The notes beneath the pieces were generated by a model. That model made no database searches and was not told the DNA's origin. It saw only the letters and a program-made list of their open reading frames with translations. From Chloroflexota bacterium (GTDB lineage: Bacteria; Chloroflexota; Anaerolineae; J036; Brachytrichaceae), in contig JANXLU010000034.1 of NCBI GenBank assembly GCA_025354985.1, forward strand, positions 1 to 48,414: DNA of 48,414 nucleotides, written 5' to 3'. Shown piece by piece: positions 16,194 through 24,108 of the stretch (within the stretch, counting starts at the first letter, position 1; every line of letters begins with the position of its first letter). A program made the translations under genes and the position numbers.

Positions 16194-17309
16194 GTGGCCG
16201 AGCACACGCGCATATTAGCAATCGAAACCAGCTGTGATGAGACCGCTGCCGCGGTCATAGATGACGGGCGGTTTATCCGCTCAAACATTATTAGCAGTCA
16301 GATCGACTTGCATCAACAATATGGTGGCGTGTTTCCCGAGATGGCCTCGCGCGCACATGTGGAACAAATTGTCCCGGTTATACGCGCGGCTATGACCGAG
16401 GCAGGCGCCACCTGGGGTGGTCTCACTGCCATCGCGGTGACCAAGGGGCCGGGCTTGCCGGGTTCACTGGTTGTGGGCGTGAATGCCGCCAAGGGACTTT
16501 GTCTTGGCACCGGCTTGCCGCTTATCGGCGTGAATCATTTGGAGGGCCACATCTACAGTCATTGGCTCGAGCCTTCGATCAACAACTGGCAGCTCGCCTC
16601 GGTTGCCGCGGCAACCGATCGACAATTGCAATCTACAACCGGACTTTTCCCAATTATGGTGTTGATCGTTTCCGGCGGTCACACCGAATTGGTGCTTATG
16701 ACCGGGCATGGCGCGTATGAACTCGTGGGTCACACGGTCGACGACGCCGCGGGCGAAGCCTTTGACAAGGTCGCCCGGATGCTGCAGTTGGGCTATCCGG
16801 GCGGCCCGGAAATAAGCCGCGTGGCGCGCGGTGGCGACGGTGCGCGGTTTGTATTCTCGCGACCCCGCGTGCACGGCACGCGCGGTGCCCGAACGGATGC
16901 CTACGACGGTCAGTTTGATTTTTCATTTAGTGGCGCCAAGACCGCCGCGCTCAATGTGATCAACCAAAACGGTGGCACAACCGCCGATGGTAAGCTGAGC
17001 GTGCGCGTGCCGGTTGCCGACGTGGCAGCCAGTTTTGAGCGGTGCGTGGTCTCATGGCTGGTTGAGGCCACCCAGCGCGCTGTGCGTCAGTTCAAGGCAA
17101 ACGCGGTGCTGGTGGGTGGAGGTGTCAGCGCCAATCGCGTTTTGCGTGAAGCAATGACCGAAGCTTTTCCGGCGCTACCGGTCTCATTTCCACCCGTTGC
17201 ACTATGCACCGACAATGCGGCCATGATTGGCGCTGCCGCGCACTTTGCCTATATCCGCGGACTACGTGATGACCTGGGTATGGATGTTGTTCCAGATCTA
17301 AAAATATGA
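16194..17309 (+). CDS. tsaD: TsaD, tRNA N6-threonylcarbamoyladenosine transferase
   Basis: TsaD transfers the threonylcarbamoyl group to A37 of tRNAs that read ANN codons, working with TsaB and TsaE. From GTG 16194 it has 371 aa. The ASKHA fold opens with ILAIETSCDETAAAV. Metal-binding histidines lie in GVNHLEGHIYSHW, a phosphate loop in MVLIVSGGHTELV, then DDAAGEAFDKVARMLQLGYPGGP, and the acidic site ALCTDNAAMIGAAA closes the C-terminal domain. The stop overlaps gatB by ATGA. It heads a four-gene translation-linked operon ending in selB. Confidence 0.96.
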   Translation: MAEHTRILAIETSCDETAAAVIDDGRFIRSNIISSQIDLHQQYGGVFPEMASRAHVEQIVPVIRAAMTEAGATWGGLTAIAVTKGPGLPGSLVVGVNAAKGLCLGTGLPLIGVNHLEGHIYSHWLEPSINNWQLASVAAATDRQLQSTTGLFPIMVLIVSGGHTELVLMTGHGAYELVGHTVDDAAGEAFDKVARMLQLGYPGGPEISRVARGGDGARFVFSRPRVHGTRGARTDAYDGQFDFSFSGAKTAALNVINQNGGTTADGKLSVRVPVADVAASFERCVVSWLVEATQRAVRQFKANAVLVGGGVSANRVLREAMTEAFPALPVSFPPVALCTDNAAMIGAAAHFAYIRGLRDDLGMDVVPDLKI

Positions 17310-18769
17310 CCTATGAACTCGTAATCGGCATGGAGACGCACATCGAGCTGGATACCGACAGCAAGATGTTTTGCACGTGCTCGGCAAACTTCTTTGGCAA
17401 GGAGCCAAACATAAATACGTGCCCAACCTGTCTGGGCTTGCCCGGTGCGCTCCCAACCATCAACAAACGGGCGGTTGAGTTTGTTATCAAGCTGGGTTTG
17501 GCGCTCCATTGCGATATCAACACGCATACGTTTTGGGAGCGCAAGAGCTACTGGTATCCGGATTTGCCCAAGGGCTATCAAATAACCCAATATCAATACC
17601 CCACGGCTCAGCATGGTTATCTGGATGTGGACGTGCGTGACCTGACCAACGGCTGGAGCGACCAAAGTTATCGCAAACGCATCCGAATTCGACGCGCCCA
17701 CCTCGAAGAGGACGTCGGAAAGCTCAGCCATGTTGGGAATAGCAGTTACGTTGACTACAACCGTGGTGGTGTGCCGCTTGTGGAGATCGTGACCGAACCG
17801 GACATAACTACGCCTGATGAAGCCCTTGCCTACCTGGGTGCGCTGCAATCCATCGTGCGCTATTTGGGGATTTCTACCGGTGACATGGAGAAAGGGGCCA
17901 TGCGCTGCGAACCAAATATCAGCGTTCGACGTGCAGGCACACAGGACCTAAACACGAAGGTGGAAGTAAAGAATCTTAATTCGTTTCGCGTTGTACGGGA
18001 CGCGACGGCCTATGAGTGGAAACGACAAGTGGGGGTGCTTGAACGCGGCGAAAAGATTCGTCAGGTGACCATGGGGTGGGATGAGGTGTTGCAAAAAACC
18101 GTGGTGCAGCGGGACAAGGAGGACGCTCATGATTATCGGTATTTCCCCGAACCTGATCTGCCGCCCTTGGTGGTGGATGAAACCTGGTTAAACCAGGCGC
18201 GCACTCAGGTGCCCGAGCTGGCTCTTGCCCGTCAGGATCGTTACCGGGAACTTCTTGGTATCAGCGCCTACGATGCGCATGTCCTCACTCAGGACCGCGC
18301 CATGGCAGAATATTTTGAGGCTGCGGTCGGCGCTCACATGGAACACGCAAAGGGAATTTGCAATATGATGACTGGAGAGCTATTCCGGCTGATGCGTGCA
18401 AATATGCTTGAGCTCGCGAATGTCCGAGTGAAACCCGGTCAAATAAGCCAGCTGGTTGGGTTGACGACAGCCAATCGCATATCCAGCACGGCGGCCAAAA
18501 CGGTTTTTGAGGAAATGTTTGCAACCGGGGCTGACCCGGAATCCATCGTTGAAGCGCGCGGGCTTGCACAGGTCAGCGATGAATCGGCGTTGCGTGCCTT
18601 GGTGGTGGGTGTTTTGGACGCGAATCCGGATCCGGTAAAGAATTACCTTTCGGGCAATGTAAAGCTGCTGCAGTTTTTGGTTGGTCAAACCATGAAGGCC
18701 AGCGCCGGTAAGGGCAACCCCGGGATGATTCGCGAACTGGTGACCGCCGAGCTGGAGAAACGACGATGA
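17306..18769 (+). CDS. gatB: Aspartyl/glutamyl-tRNA(Asn/Gln) amidotransferase subunit B
   Basis: GatB is the tRNA-binding kinase subunit of GatCAB, which converts Glu-tRNA(Gln) and Asp-tRNA(Asn) to the amidated forms using ammonia from GatA. The 487-aa product has the family opening IGMETHIELDTDSKMFCTC with zinc-binding cysteines in FCTCSAN and TCPTCLGLPG. It continues with the KSYWYPDLPKGYQITQYQYP core and YRKRIRIRRAHLEEDVGK, and ends in a YqeY-like tail with NPGMIRELVTAELEKR. gatA and gatC are not in the window. It overlaps tsaD by 4 nt and the following gene by 4 nt. Confidence 0.97.
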   Translation: MTYELVIGMETHIELDTDSKMFCTCSANFFGKEPNINTCPTCLGLPGALPTINKRAVEFVIKLGLALHCDINTHTFWERKSYWYPDLPKGYQITQYQYPTAQHGYLDVDVRDLTNGWSDQSYRKRIRIRRAHLEEDVGKLSHVGNSSYVDYNRGGVPLVEIVTEPDITTPDEALAYLGALQSIVRYLGISTGDMEKGAMRCEPNISVRRAGTQDLNTKVEVKNLNSFRVVRDATAYEWKRQVGVLERGEKIRQVTMGWDEVLQKTVVQRDKEDAHDYRYFPEPDLPPLVVDETWLNQARTQVPELALARQDRYRELLGISAYDAHVLTQDRAMAEYFEAAVGAHMEHAKGICNMMTGELFRLMRANMLELANVRVKPGQISQLVGLTTANRISSTAAKTVFEEMFATGADPESIVEARGLAQVSDESALRALVVGVLDANPDPVKNYLSGNVKLLQFLVGQTMKASAGKGNPGMIRELVTAELEKRR

Positions 18770-19188
18770 TGCCCAAAGTCACGCTGCATCACATCGCGCT
18801 GATGGTTGCGGATTTGGACGCCGCCATCGCGTTCTATCGGGATGCGCTGGGTATCGCGCTGGAAGGTGCGCATGATGTGGACGCCGAGGGTGTTCGGGTG
18901 GCATTTCTTCCGTTACACGGGGACTATGCAAATCGTCCACCCGCCATCGAGCTAGTCCAACCAACACGGCTGGATACCGGCGTAGCCAAATGGATGGCCA
19001 CGCACGGACAGGGAATGCATCACATCTGCGTGCAGGTTGATGATATTGATGCAGCCATGAAACGCGCCTCGGAGCATGGCGCCACGTTTACGAGTGCTGA
19101 GCCGGGTCGCAAATCAGATGGCACGCGCTATGTATTCATTCATCCCAAAACCGCGTTTGGTGCGTTGATAGAGTTGGTTCAAACCTGA
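18766..19188 (+). CDS. mce: Methylmalonyl-CoA epimerase-like VOC-family protein
   Basis: A 140-aa glyoxalase-fold protein with the metal pattern of methylmalonyl-CoA epimerase: H in LHHIALMVADL, E in AIELVQPT, H in GMHHICVQVDDI and E in ALIELVQT at the C-terminus. The enzyme interconverts (R)- and (S)-methylmalonyl-CoA in propionate metabolism. No mutase or carboxylase is adjacent, so the assignment rests on sequence pattern; another VOC lyase is possible. Its ATG overlaps the gatB stop (ATGA), with a second ATG immediately after, and its stop overlaps the selB start (TGATG). It is an odd metabolic insert in an otherwise tRNA and translation operon. Confidence 0.8.
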   Translation: MMPKVTLHHIALMVADLDAAIAFYRDALGIALEGAHDVDAEGVRVAFLPLHGDYANRPPAIELVQPTRLDTGVAKWMATHGQGMHHICVQVDDIDAAMKRASEHGATFTSAEPGRKSDGTRYVFIHPKTAFGALIELVQT

Positions 19189-21098
19189 TGCGGCATTACA
19201 CGATTGCCACGGCCGGGCACGTTGATCACGGAAAGAGTACACTGGTACGGGCATTGACTGGAATAAATCCAGACCGCCTTGCCGAAGAGCAACGGCGCGA
19301 GATGACGATCGATCTGGGCTTTGCTTATATGGCACTACCCGGGAAGAACCCCGCGGACAAGGATATTGTGGGCATTATCGATGTGCCGGGGCACATCGAC
19401 TTTATTGAGAACATGCTCGCGGGCGTCGGTGGAATCGATGCCGCGATGCTCGTTATCGCCGCGGATGAGGGCCCAATGCCACAGACGCGAGAGCATCTCG
19501 CGATTTTGGATTTACTCCATGTCTCGCGGGGGATCGTTGCTCTGACCAAGATCGATCTGGCGCCCGATCCGGACTGGGTGCCGCTCATCACCGAGGATGT
19601 GCGCGCACTGTTGGCTCGCACACCGCTGCGAGATGCTCCTATTGTCCCGGTTAGCGCACGCAACAGGACCAACTTGGACACAATGGTCGCGGCACTACAA
19701 TCCGTGCTACTAACATTGCCGGCGCTTGCCGTTGATGGTCGACCCCGGCTGGCGATTGATCGTTCGTTCACCATCGCCGGGTTCGGCACGGTCGTCACTG
19801 GCACTCTGGCCGGTGGATCGTTGCATGTGGGTGACGAGGTTGAAATATTTCCGGCGGCTTTGGGAGCGCGTGTGCGTGGGTTGCAGACACATGGAAAAAA
19901 TCAGGAGCGTGCCCAATCAGGGAGCCGGGTGGCGGTCAACCTCACAGGCGTCTCGGTGGATCAGGCTCGGCGGGGTTGTGTTTTGGCAGCGCCCGGCTCC
20001 ATGCGGGCCACCACCTTGATTGATGTGCAGGTGGAACTGCGCGATTACATGGCGACCGGGCGCAAATCGTCGGTGGTCACGTTGCGGCACAACCAGCAGG
20101 TCAAGCTGTTTCTGGGTGCGGCTGAATCTCTGGCGACCGTAAAATTGTTGGACGGCAATGAGGTTCAGCCGGGCACAACCGCCTGGGTGCAGTTTGAGAT
20201 GGCATCGCCGATCGCTTGCGCGCGGGGTGACCGGTTTATTGTGCGTCTGCCATCGCCAAGCATTACGCTCGGCGGTGGTCAGGTGGTGGATCCAAATCCG
20301 AGCTTACGCTACCGACGCAGGGCCGGGCATGTGGACGCGGTTGTGACCGAGCGTCTGGATGCCGTGCTTAGAGGCACGCCCGCGGACCGCTTGCGCGCGG
20401 CACTCCACCAGGAAGCCTTTATAGCCAAAAGTAATCTCACCGACAAACTCGGTTTTAGTGATGCTGAGACGGACGAAGCGCTTGCCAATATCCGTGACGA
20501 CACGAGTGTGCACGAGATATTGGGCTTTGTTGCGCTTACCACCACGTGGGAAACACGGAATTCTCAATCCATTCAATGGTTGACATCCTTTCACCGCGCC
20601 CAACCGCTTGTTGAGGGCATGCCGCGTGATACGCTCCGCAGCAGGATCGGGCTAAGCCCGGGTGAGTTTGCCGCCCTGATCAAATTTTCAGCGGACCTCG
20701 TGGCGGAGGGTGACTACGTGCGTCTCGCAACCCACGCAGTGGCATTTAGCTTGGATCAGAGCGGGGCCGTGACCCATTTGATTCAGGCCATGCGCGCGAC
20801 CCCTTGGGCAACGCCACCCGTCAAGGACTGTGTCGCGCAGGTGAGTCAGCCTGTGTTTGACGTGTTGATACGACGGCGTCAATTGATTCAGACCGGGACC
20901 GATGTGGTTTTTCTTCCAGAAACCTATGACGCTGCGGTCCGGAGCATTCGCGAGGTGATTGGCGAAAATGGCCGGATTACAGCCGCCGGTGTTCGGGACG
21001 CATTTGGCACGTCCCGGAAATACGCGTTGGCGCTGCTCGAACACCTTGACGCTGTAGGAATCACCAGGCGCGTGGGAGATGCCCGGGTGCTCAAATAA
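19188..21098 (+). CDS. selB: SelB, selenocysteine-specific elongation factor
   Basis: SelB carries Sec-tRNA to the ribosome at UGA codons marked by a SECIS hairpin. The 636-aa protein starts with the GTPase motifs GHVDHGKST (G1), DRLAEEQRREMTIDLGFAY (the switch I pattern typical of SelB), DVPGHIDF (G3) and LTKIDL (G4, T in place of the usual N). EF-Tu-like domains 2 and 3 follow (about 175-350), including SFTIAGFGTVVTGTLAGG. A long C-terminal region (about 370-636) fits the four winged helices that bind SECIS RNA. It implies that the cell makes selenoproteins; a strong candidate lies at 30276-30854. selA, selC and selD are not in the window. Start and stop are compatible with coupling to the gene before. 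Confidence 0.96.
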   Translation: MRHYTIATAGHVDHGKSTLVRALTGINPDRLAEEQRREMTIDLGFAYMALPGKNPADKDIVGIIDVPGHIDFIENMLAGVGGIDAAMLVIAADEGPMPQTREHLAILDLLHVSRGIVALTKIDLAPDPDWVPLITEDVRALLARTPLRDAPIVPVSARNRTNLDTMVAALQSVLLTLPALAVDGRPRLAIDRSFTIAGFGTVVTGTLAGGSLHVGDEVEIFPAALGARVRGLQTHGKNQERAQSGSRVAVNLTGVSVDQARRGCVLAAPGSMRATTLIDVQVELRDYMATGRKSSVVTLRHNQQVKLFLGAAESLATVKLLDGNEVQPGTTAWVQFEMASPIACARGDRFIVRLPSPSITLGGGQVVDPNPSLRYRRRAGHVDAVVTERLDAVLRGTPADRLRAALHQEAFIAKSNLTDKLGFSDAETDEALANIRDDTSVHEILGFVALTTTWETRNSQSIQWLTSFHRAQPLVEGMPRDTLRSRIGLSPGEFAALIKFSADLVAEGDYVRLATHAVAFSLDQSGAVTHLIQAMRATPWATPPVKDCVAQVSQPVFDVLIRRRQLIQTGTDVVFLPETYDAAVRSIREVIGENGRITAAGVRDAFGTSRKYALALLEHLDAVGITRRVGDARVLK

Positions 21099-21106
21099 GT
21101 ACGGAA

Positions 21107-21112
21107 TACAAT
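21107..21112 (+). promoter_or_regulatory. -10 box TACAAT for the M16-M16-acpS operon
   Basis: TACAAT lies 11 nt upstream of GTG 21124, predicting a leader of about 5 nt. Confidence 0.5.
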
Positions 21113-21123
21113 CGTCTTTGTCT

Positions 21124-22410
21124 GTGAAAAAATCAAAACCTATCAAAGTCCGTCTGGCAAACGGCCTCACCATTCTCCTAAAAGAAATGCATGCGGCTCC
21201 GGTGACCACGCTTAACGTCTGGTATCGGGTGGGCAGCCGTAACGAACATCCGGGCATCACTGGAATTTCACATTGGGTGGAACACATGATGTTCAAGGGC
21301 ACCCCATCGTTTAATGAAGCCGAGATGGATCGCTTGATTACCCGGGAGGGTGGCCAGCGCAACGCCTTTACCTGGATTGACTTCACGTGTTACTACGAGA
21401 CCATGCCGGCCGACAAGATTGACCTTGCCATTGAGATAGAGGCGGATCGCATGGTCAATACGCAATTTAGGAAGCGCGAGGTTGAGAGCGAACGCACCGT
21501 CATCATCAATGAGCGCCAGATGTATGAAAACGGCCCAAGCTTTCGGCTTTCCGAAGAGGTGCAGGCGGCAGCCTTCAAGGTGCACCCGTATGGTCATGAA
21601 GTCATAGGTCACGAATGTGATTTGCACAGTATGACCCGCGATGCTCTGGCTGCCCATTACGCCACTTATTATTCGCCGGCCAACGCCGTGATATGTGTCG
21701 CCGGTGCATTTGACGCCGCTGACATGCTGGCCAAACTTCGGCGGGCCTTTGGCAAACATAAGGCTGGTCCAAAGGCGCCACCTGTAACGGCAGTGGAGCC
21801 GGTTCAGAAAGGCGAGCGCCGCGTAACGGTACGGGGTGAGGGCAGTACAAACTATTTGACAATGGCGTTTGCAGCGCCACCAGCCACGCACGCTGATTTC
21901 TTTGCGTTGGTTGCGTTGGATTCAGTCTTGTGTGGCGCCAGCGGATTGAGTTTCTTCGGTGGCGGAACCAGCAATCGCAGCTCGCGGTTAAGCAAAGCAC
22001 TGGTTGATACCGGATTGAGCGCGGATATTGGAGGCGGGGTGGCGCCAACCATTGATGCGCATCTTTATTCACTTAGCGCGACCGTCATGCCCGGCAAGAC
22101 CGTTTCCGAGGTGGAGACCACGCTGTGGGATCAGATTGAATTGGTGAAAAAGTCAGGCATAACCCGGTCCGAATTGGACAAAGCCATCAAGCAAACCCGG
22201 GCGCAGTTTGCGTTTGGTACTGAAACCGTCACCAATCAGGCATTTTGGCTGGGGTTTTGTGAAATGTTTGCCGATTACACCTGGTTTGACAAATACATGC
22301 CGCACTTGCAACGGGTCACCCTGGCGGATGTGCAACGCGTGGCCAACCAAATCTTGAACCGGGATCATGTTACGGTTGGTTTGTATGTTGCGGAGGCCAA
22401 TCATGGTTAA
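21124..22410 (+). CDS. M16-family zinc peptidase, catalytic subunit
   Basis: A pitrilysin/processing-peptidase-like (M16) protein of 428 aa from GTG 21124. The inverted zinc motif HXXEH is intact: H50, E53 and H54 in SHWVEHMMF. The distal ligand is E129 in VIINER, 75 residues on, the usual spacing. The second half-domain lies at about 210-428. Bacterial M16B enzymes often work as a pair in which one subunit has the zinc site and the other contributes substrate-binding residues; the next gene fits that second role. Natural substrates are unknown. A longer frame to 21079 overlaps the selB end and the promoter, so GTG 21124, with TACAAT 11 nt upstream, is preferred. Confidence 0.92.
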   Translation: MKKSKPIKVRLANGLTILLKEMHAAPVTTLNVWYRVGSRNEHPGITGISHWVEHMMFKGTPSFNEAEMDRLITREGGQRNAFTWIDFTCYYETMPADKIDLAIEIEADRMVNTQFRKREVESERTVIINERQMYENGPSFRLSEEVQAAAFKVHPYGHEVIGHECDLHSMTRDALAAHYATYYSPANAVICVAGAFDAADMLAKLRRAFGKHKAGPKAPPVTAVEPVQKGERRVTVRGEGSTNYLTMAFAAPPATHADFFALVALDSVLCGASGLSFFGGGTSNRSSRLSKALVDTGLSADIGGGVAPTIDAHLYSLSATVMPGKTVSEVETTLWDQIELVKKSGITRSELDKAIKQTRAQFAFGTETVTNQAFWLGFCEMFADYTWFDKYMPHLQRVTLADVQRVANQILNRDHVTVGLYVAEANHG

Positions 22411-23686
22411 GCGGCCGGTGGATGCCTCGCTCCCAAATGAGAAGAATATTGCCCAGTTTGCGCTTGCAAACGGCATTCGGGTCCTGGTATATGAAAATCA
22501 TGCCAGCCCGGCCGTCGTTATCAGCGGCTATTTGATAAGTGGCACGCGTGATGAACACGGATTTGGCCCGGGGAAACTCGGTCTGGCTAGTTTTACCAGT
22601 GACTGCCTGATGCGTGGGACAAGCCGCTATACCTACGACCAAATCTTTGAAACAACCGAAGCCATTGGTGCAAGCGCATCGATCGGCGCTGCCATGCATA
22701 CAACCGGCTTTGGGGCAAAGAGCCTGAGCGAGGATGCCCCCCTGATGGTCGAGATTCTGGCGCAGGCAATTCGGCAGCCGGTGTTTCCGTCTGACGAAGT
22801 TGAGAAGGAGCGCGCGGAGTGGCTAAATGACCTTGAAGAGCGCACCAACAGCACCAACGCGATGTGCGGCCTGGCGTTTGGTCGTCTGTGTTACCCCGAA
22901 GGACATCCTTATCACTACAGCGCAGATGGTGAGATGGCCACGGCCAGATCCATTACGTTGGACGATGTGCGGCAGTTTCACGCGAGCACTTATGCGCCCC
23001 AAGGTATGGTGGTGGTGGTGTGTGGCGCCATCACCCCAAAAGCCGTGCGGGAACTGATGCAAGCAAACTTTGGCGATTGGTCCGCCACGCGGATCGCGCG
23101 TGCCGAACTGCCACTCGTTACAAAAACCCCGGGCATTCAGCGCGAGCACATTACGATGCCGGGAAAAAGCCAGACCACGGTGCAATGGGGACACGCGGCG
23201 TTGCCCCGCACACATCCGGATTGGATGGCTTGTGCATTGATGAACAGTGTGCTGGGGCAATTTGGGATGTACGGTCGAATGGGTGAAAGTGTGCGCAAGG
23301 AAGAAGGGCTGGTGTATTACATTGGCACGCGCTTTGAAGGTGGTCCCGGGCCGGGCGCCTGGAGTTGCTACGCCGGCACCAATCCATCCACGGTCGATCG
23401 TGTATTGGAACTAAGCCGGGCGGAAACCAAACGGATGCAGCAACGAGGTGTGACGATCACCGAGTTGGATGATAACAAGCGATACTTTACGGGAAGCCTG
23501 CCGCTGGCGCTGGAAACCAACGAGGGGATAGCGGGGCAGATCAACAATATGGTTCGATACGACCTGGGTCTAAACTATTTGCTGGCATATCCCGATTTGG
23601 TGGCCGCGGTTACACGCAAGGATTTGCAGCGCGTGGCGCAAACATGGTTGGATGTGGATAACTTTGTGTGCGTGTCGGCCGGATGA
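22403..23686 (+). CDS. M16-family peptidase-like protein, non-catalytic partner
   Basis: A 427-aa M16-fold protein that lacks HXXEH: the equivalent position reads LASFTSDCLMRGT. It keeps the C-terminal R/Y-type substrate-binding segment FGMYGRMGESVRKEEGLVYY. This is the known arrangement of heterodimeric M16B proteases, where the inactive subunit completes the chamber. Its ATG overlaps the stop of the catalytic gene by 8 nt. GGAGG at 22392-22396, 6 nt before ATG 22403, is a clear Shine-Dalgarno, in contrast to the leaderless first gene. The stop overlaps acpS by ATGA. Confidence 0.9.
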   Translation: MVKRPVDASLPNEKNIAQFALANGIRVLVYENHASPAVVISGYLISGTRDEHGFGPGKLGLASFTSDCLMRGTSRYTYDQIFETTEAIGASASIGAAMHTTGFGAKSLSEDAPLMVEILAQAIRQPVFPSDEVEKERAEWLNDLEERTNSTNAMCGLAFGRLCYPEGHPYHYSADGEMATARSITLDDVRQFHASTYAPQGMVVVVCGAITPKAVRELMQANFGDWSATRIARAELPLVTKTPGIQREHITMPGKSQTTVQWGHAALPRTHPDWMACALMNSVLGQFGMYGRMGESVRKEEGLVYYIGTRFEGGPGPGAWSCYAGTNPSTVDRVLELSRAETKRMQQRGVTITELDDNKRYFTGSLPLALETNEGIAGQINNMVRYDLGLNYLLAYPDLVAAVTRKDLQRVAQTWLDVDNFVCVSAG

Positions 23687-24057
23687 TCGCCACCGGAACC
23701 GACATTCTGCACATCCCCCGGATGCAGCGCGCGCTTGAGCATCATGGCGATGCCTTCCTGCGGCGGGTCTTTACCCCGGCGGAGATCGCCTATTGTCTCG
23801 GTCGGGTGCAGCCGTTGGCGGTTCGGTTCGCAGCGAAGGAAGCCGCCAGCAAGGCGCTCGGCGTGGGGATGCGCGTCATGAGCGAGCACGGCATCGGATG
23901 GTTCGAGGTCGAAGTGCTGAACGACGAGAAAGGGCGCCCAGTGTTGTATTTACATGGCCGGGCGGCCGAAATTTCACGCGAACTTGGCTGGCATGAATGG
24001 TCGGTCAGCCTTGCACATGAGCGCGATTATGCGATTGCAATCGTTGTTGCTCAGTGA
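23683..24057 (+). CDS. acpS: AcpS, holo-[acyl-carrier-protein] synthase
   Basis: AcpS transfers 4'-phosphopantetheine from CoA to the serine of acyl carrier protein, activating fatty-acid synthesis. From ATG 23683 it has 124 aa, typical length. Magnesium ligands are D7 in GTDILHI and E53 in RFAAKEAASKALG. The rest matches the family, including FTPAEIAYC and the C-terminal SLAHERDYAIAIV. It overlaps the preceding M16 stop (ATGA). The 51 bp to the convergent kinase gene (24058-24108) contain no visible terminator. Confidence 0.95.
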   Translation: MIATGTDILHIPRMQRALEHHGDAFLRRVFTPAEIAYCLGRVQPLAVRFAAKEAASKALGVGMRVMSEHGIGWFEVEVLNDEKGRPVLYLHGRAAEISRELGWHEWSVSLAHERDYAIAIVVAQ

Positions 24058-24108
24058 CCGGGTCAAATGCTTCACCGCAATCACTCGTATGTGAATCCCC
24101 TCATAGTG

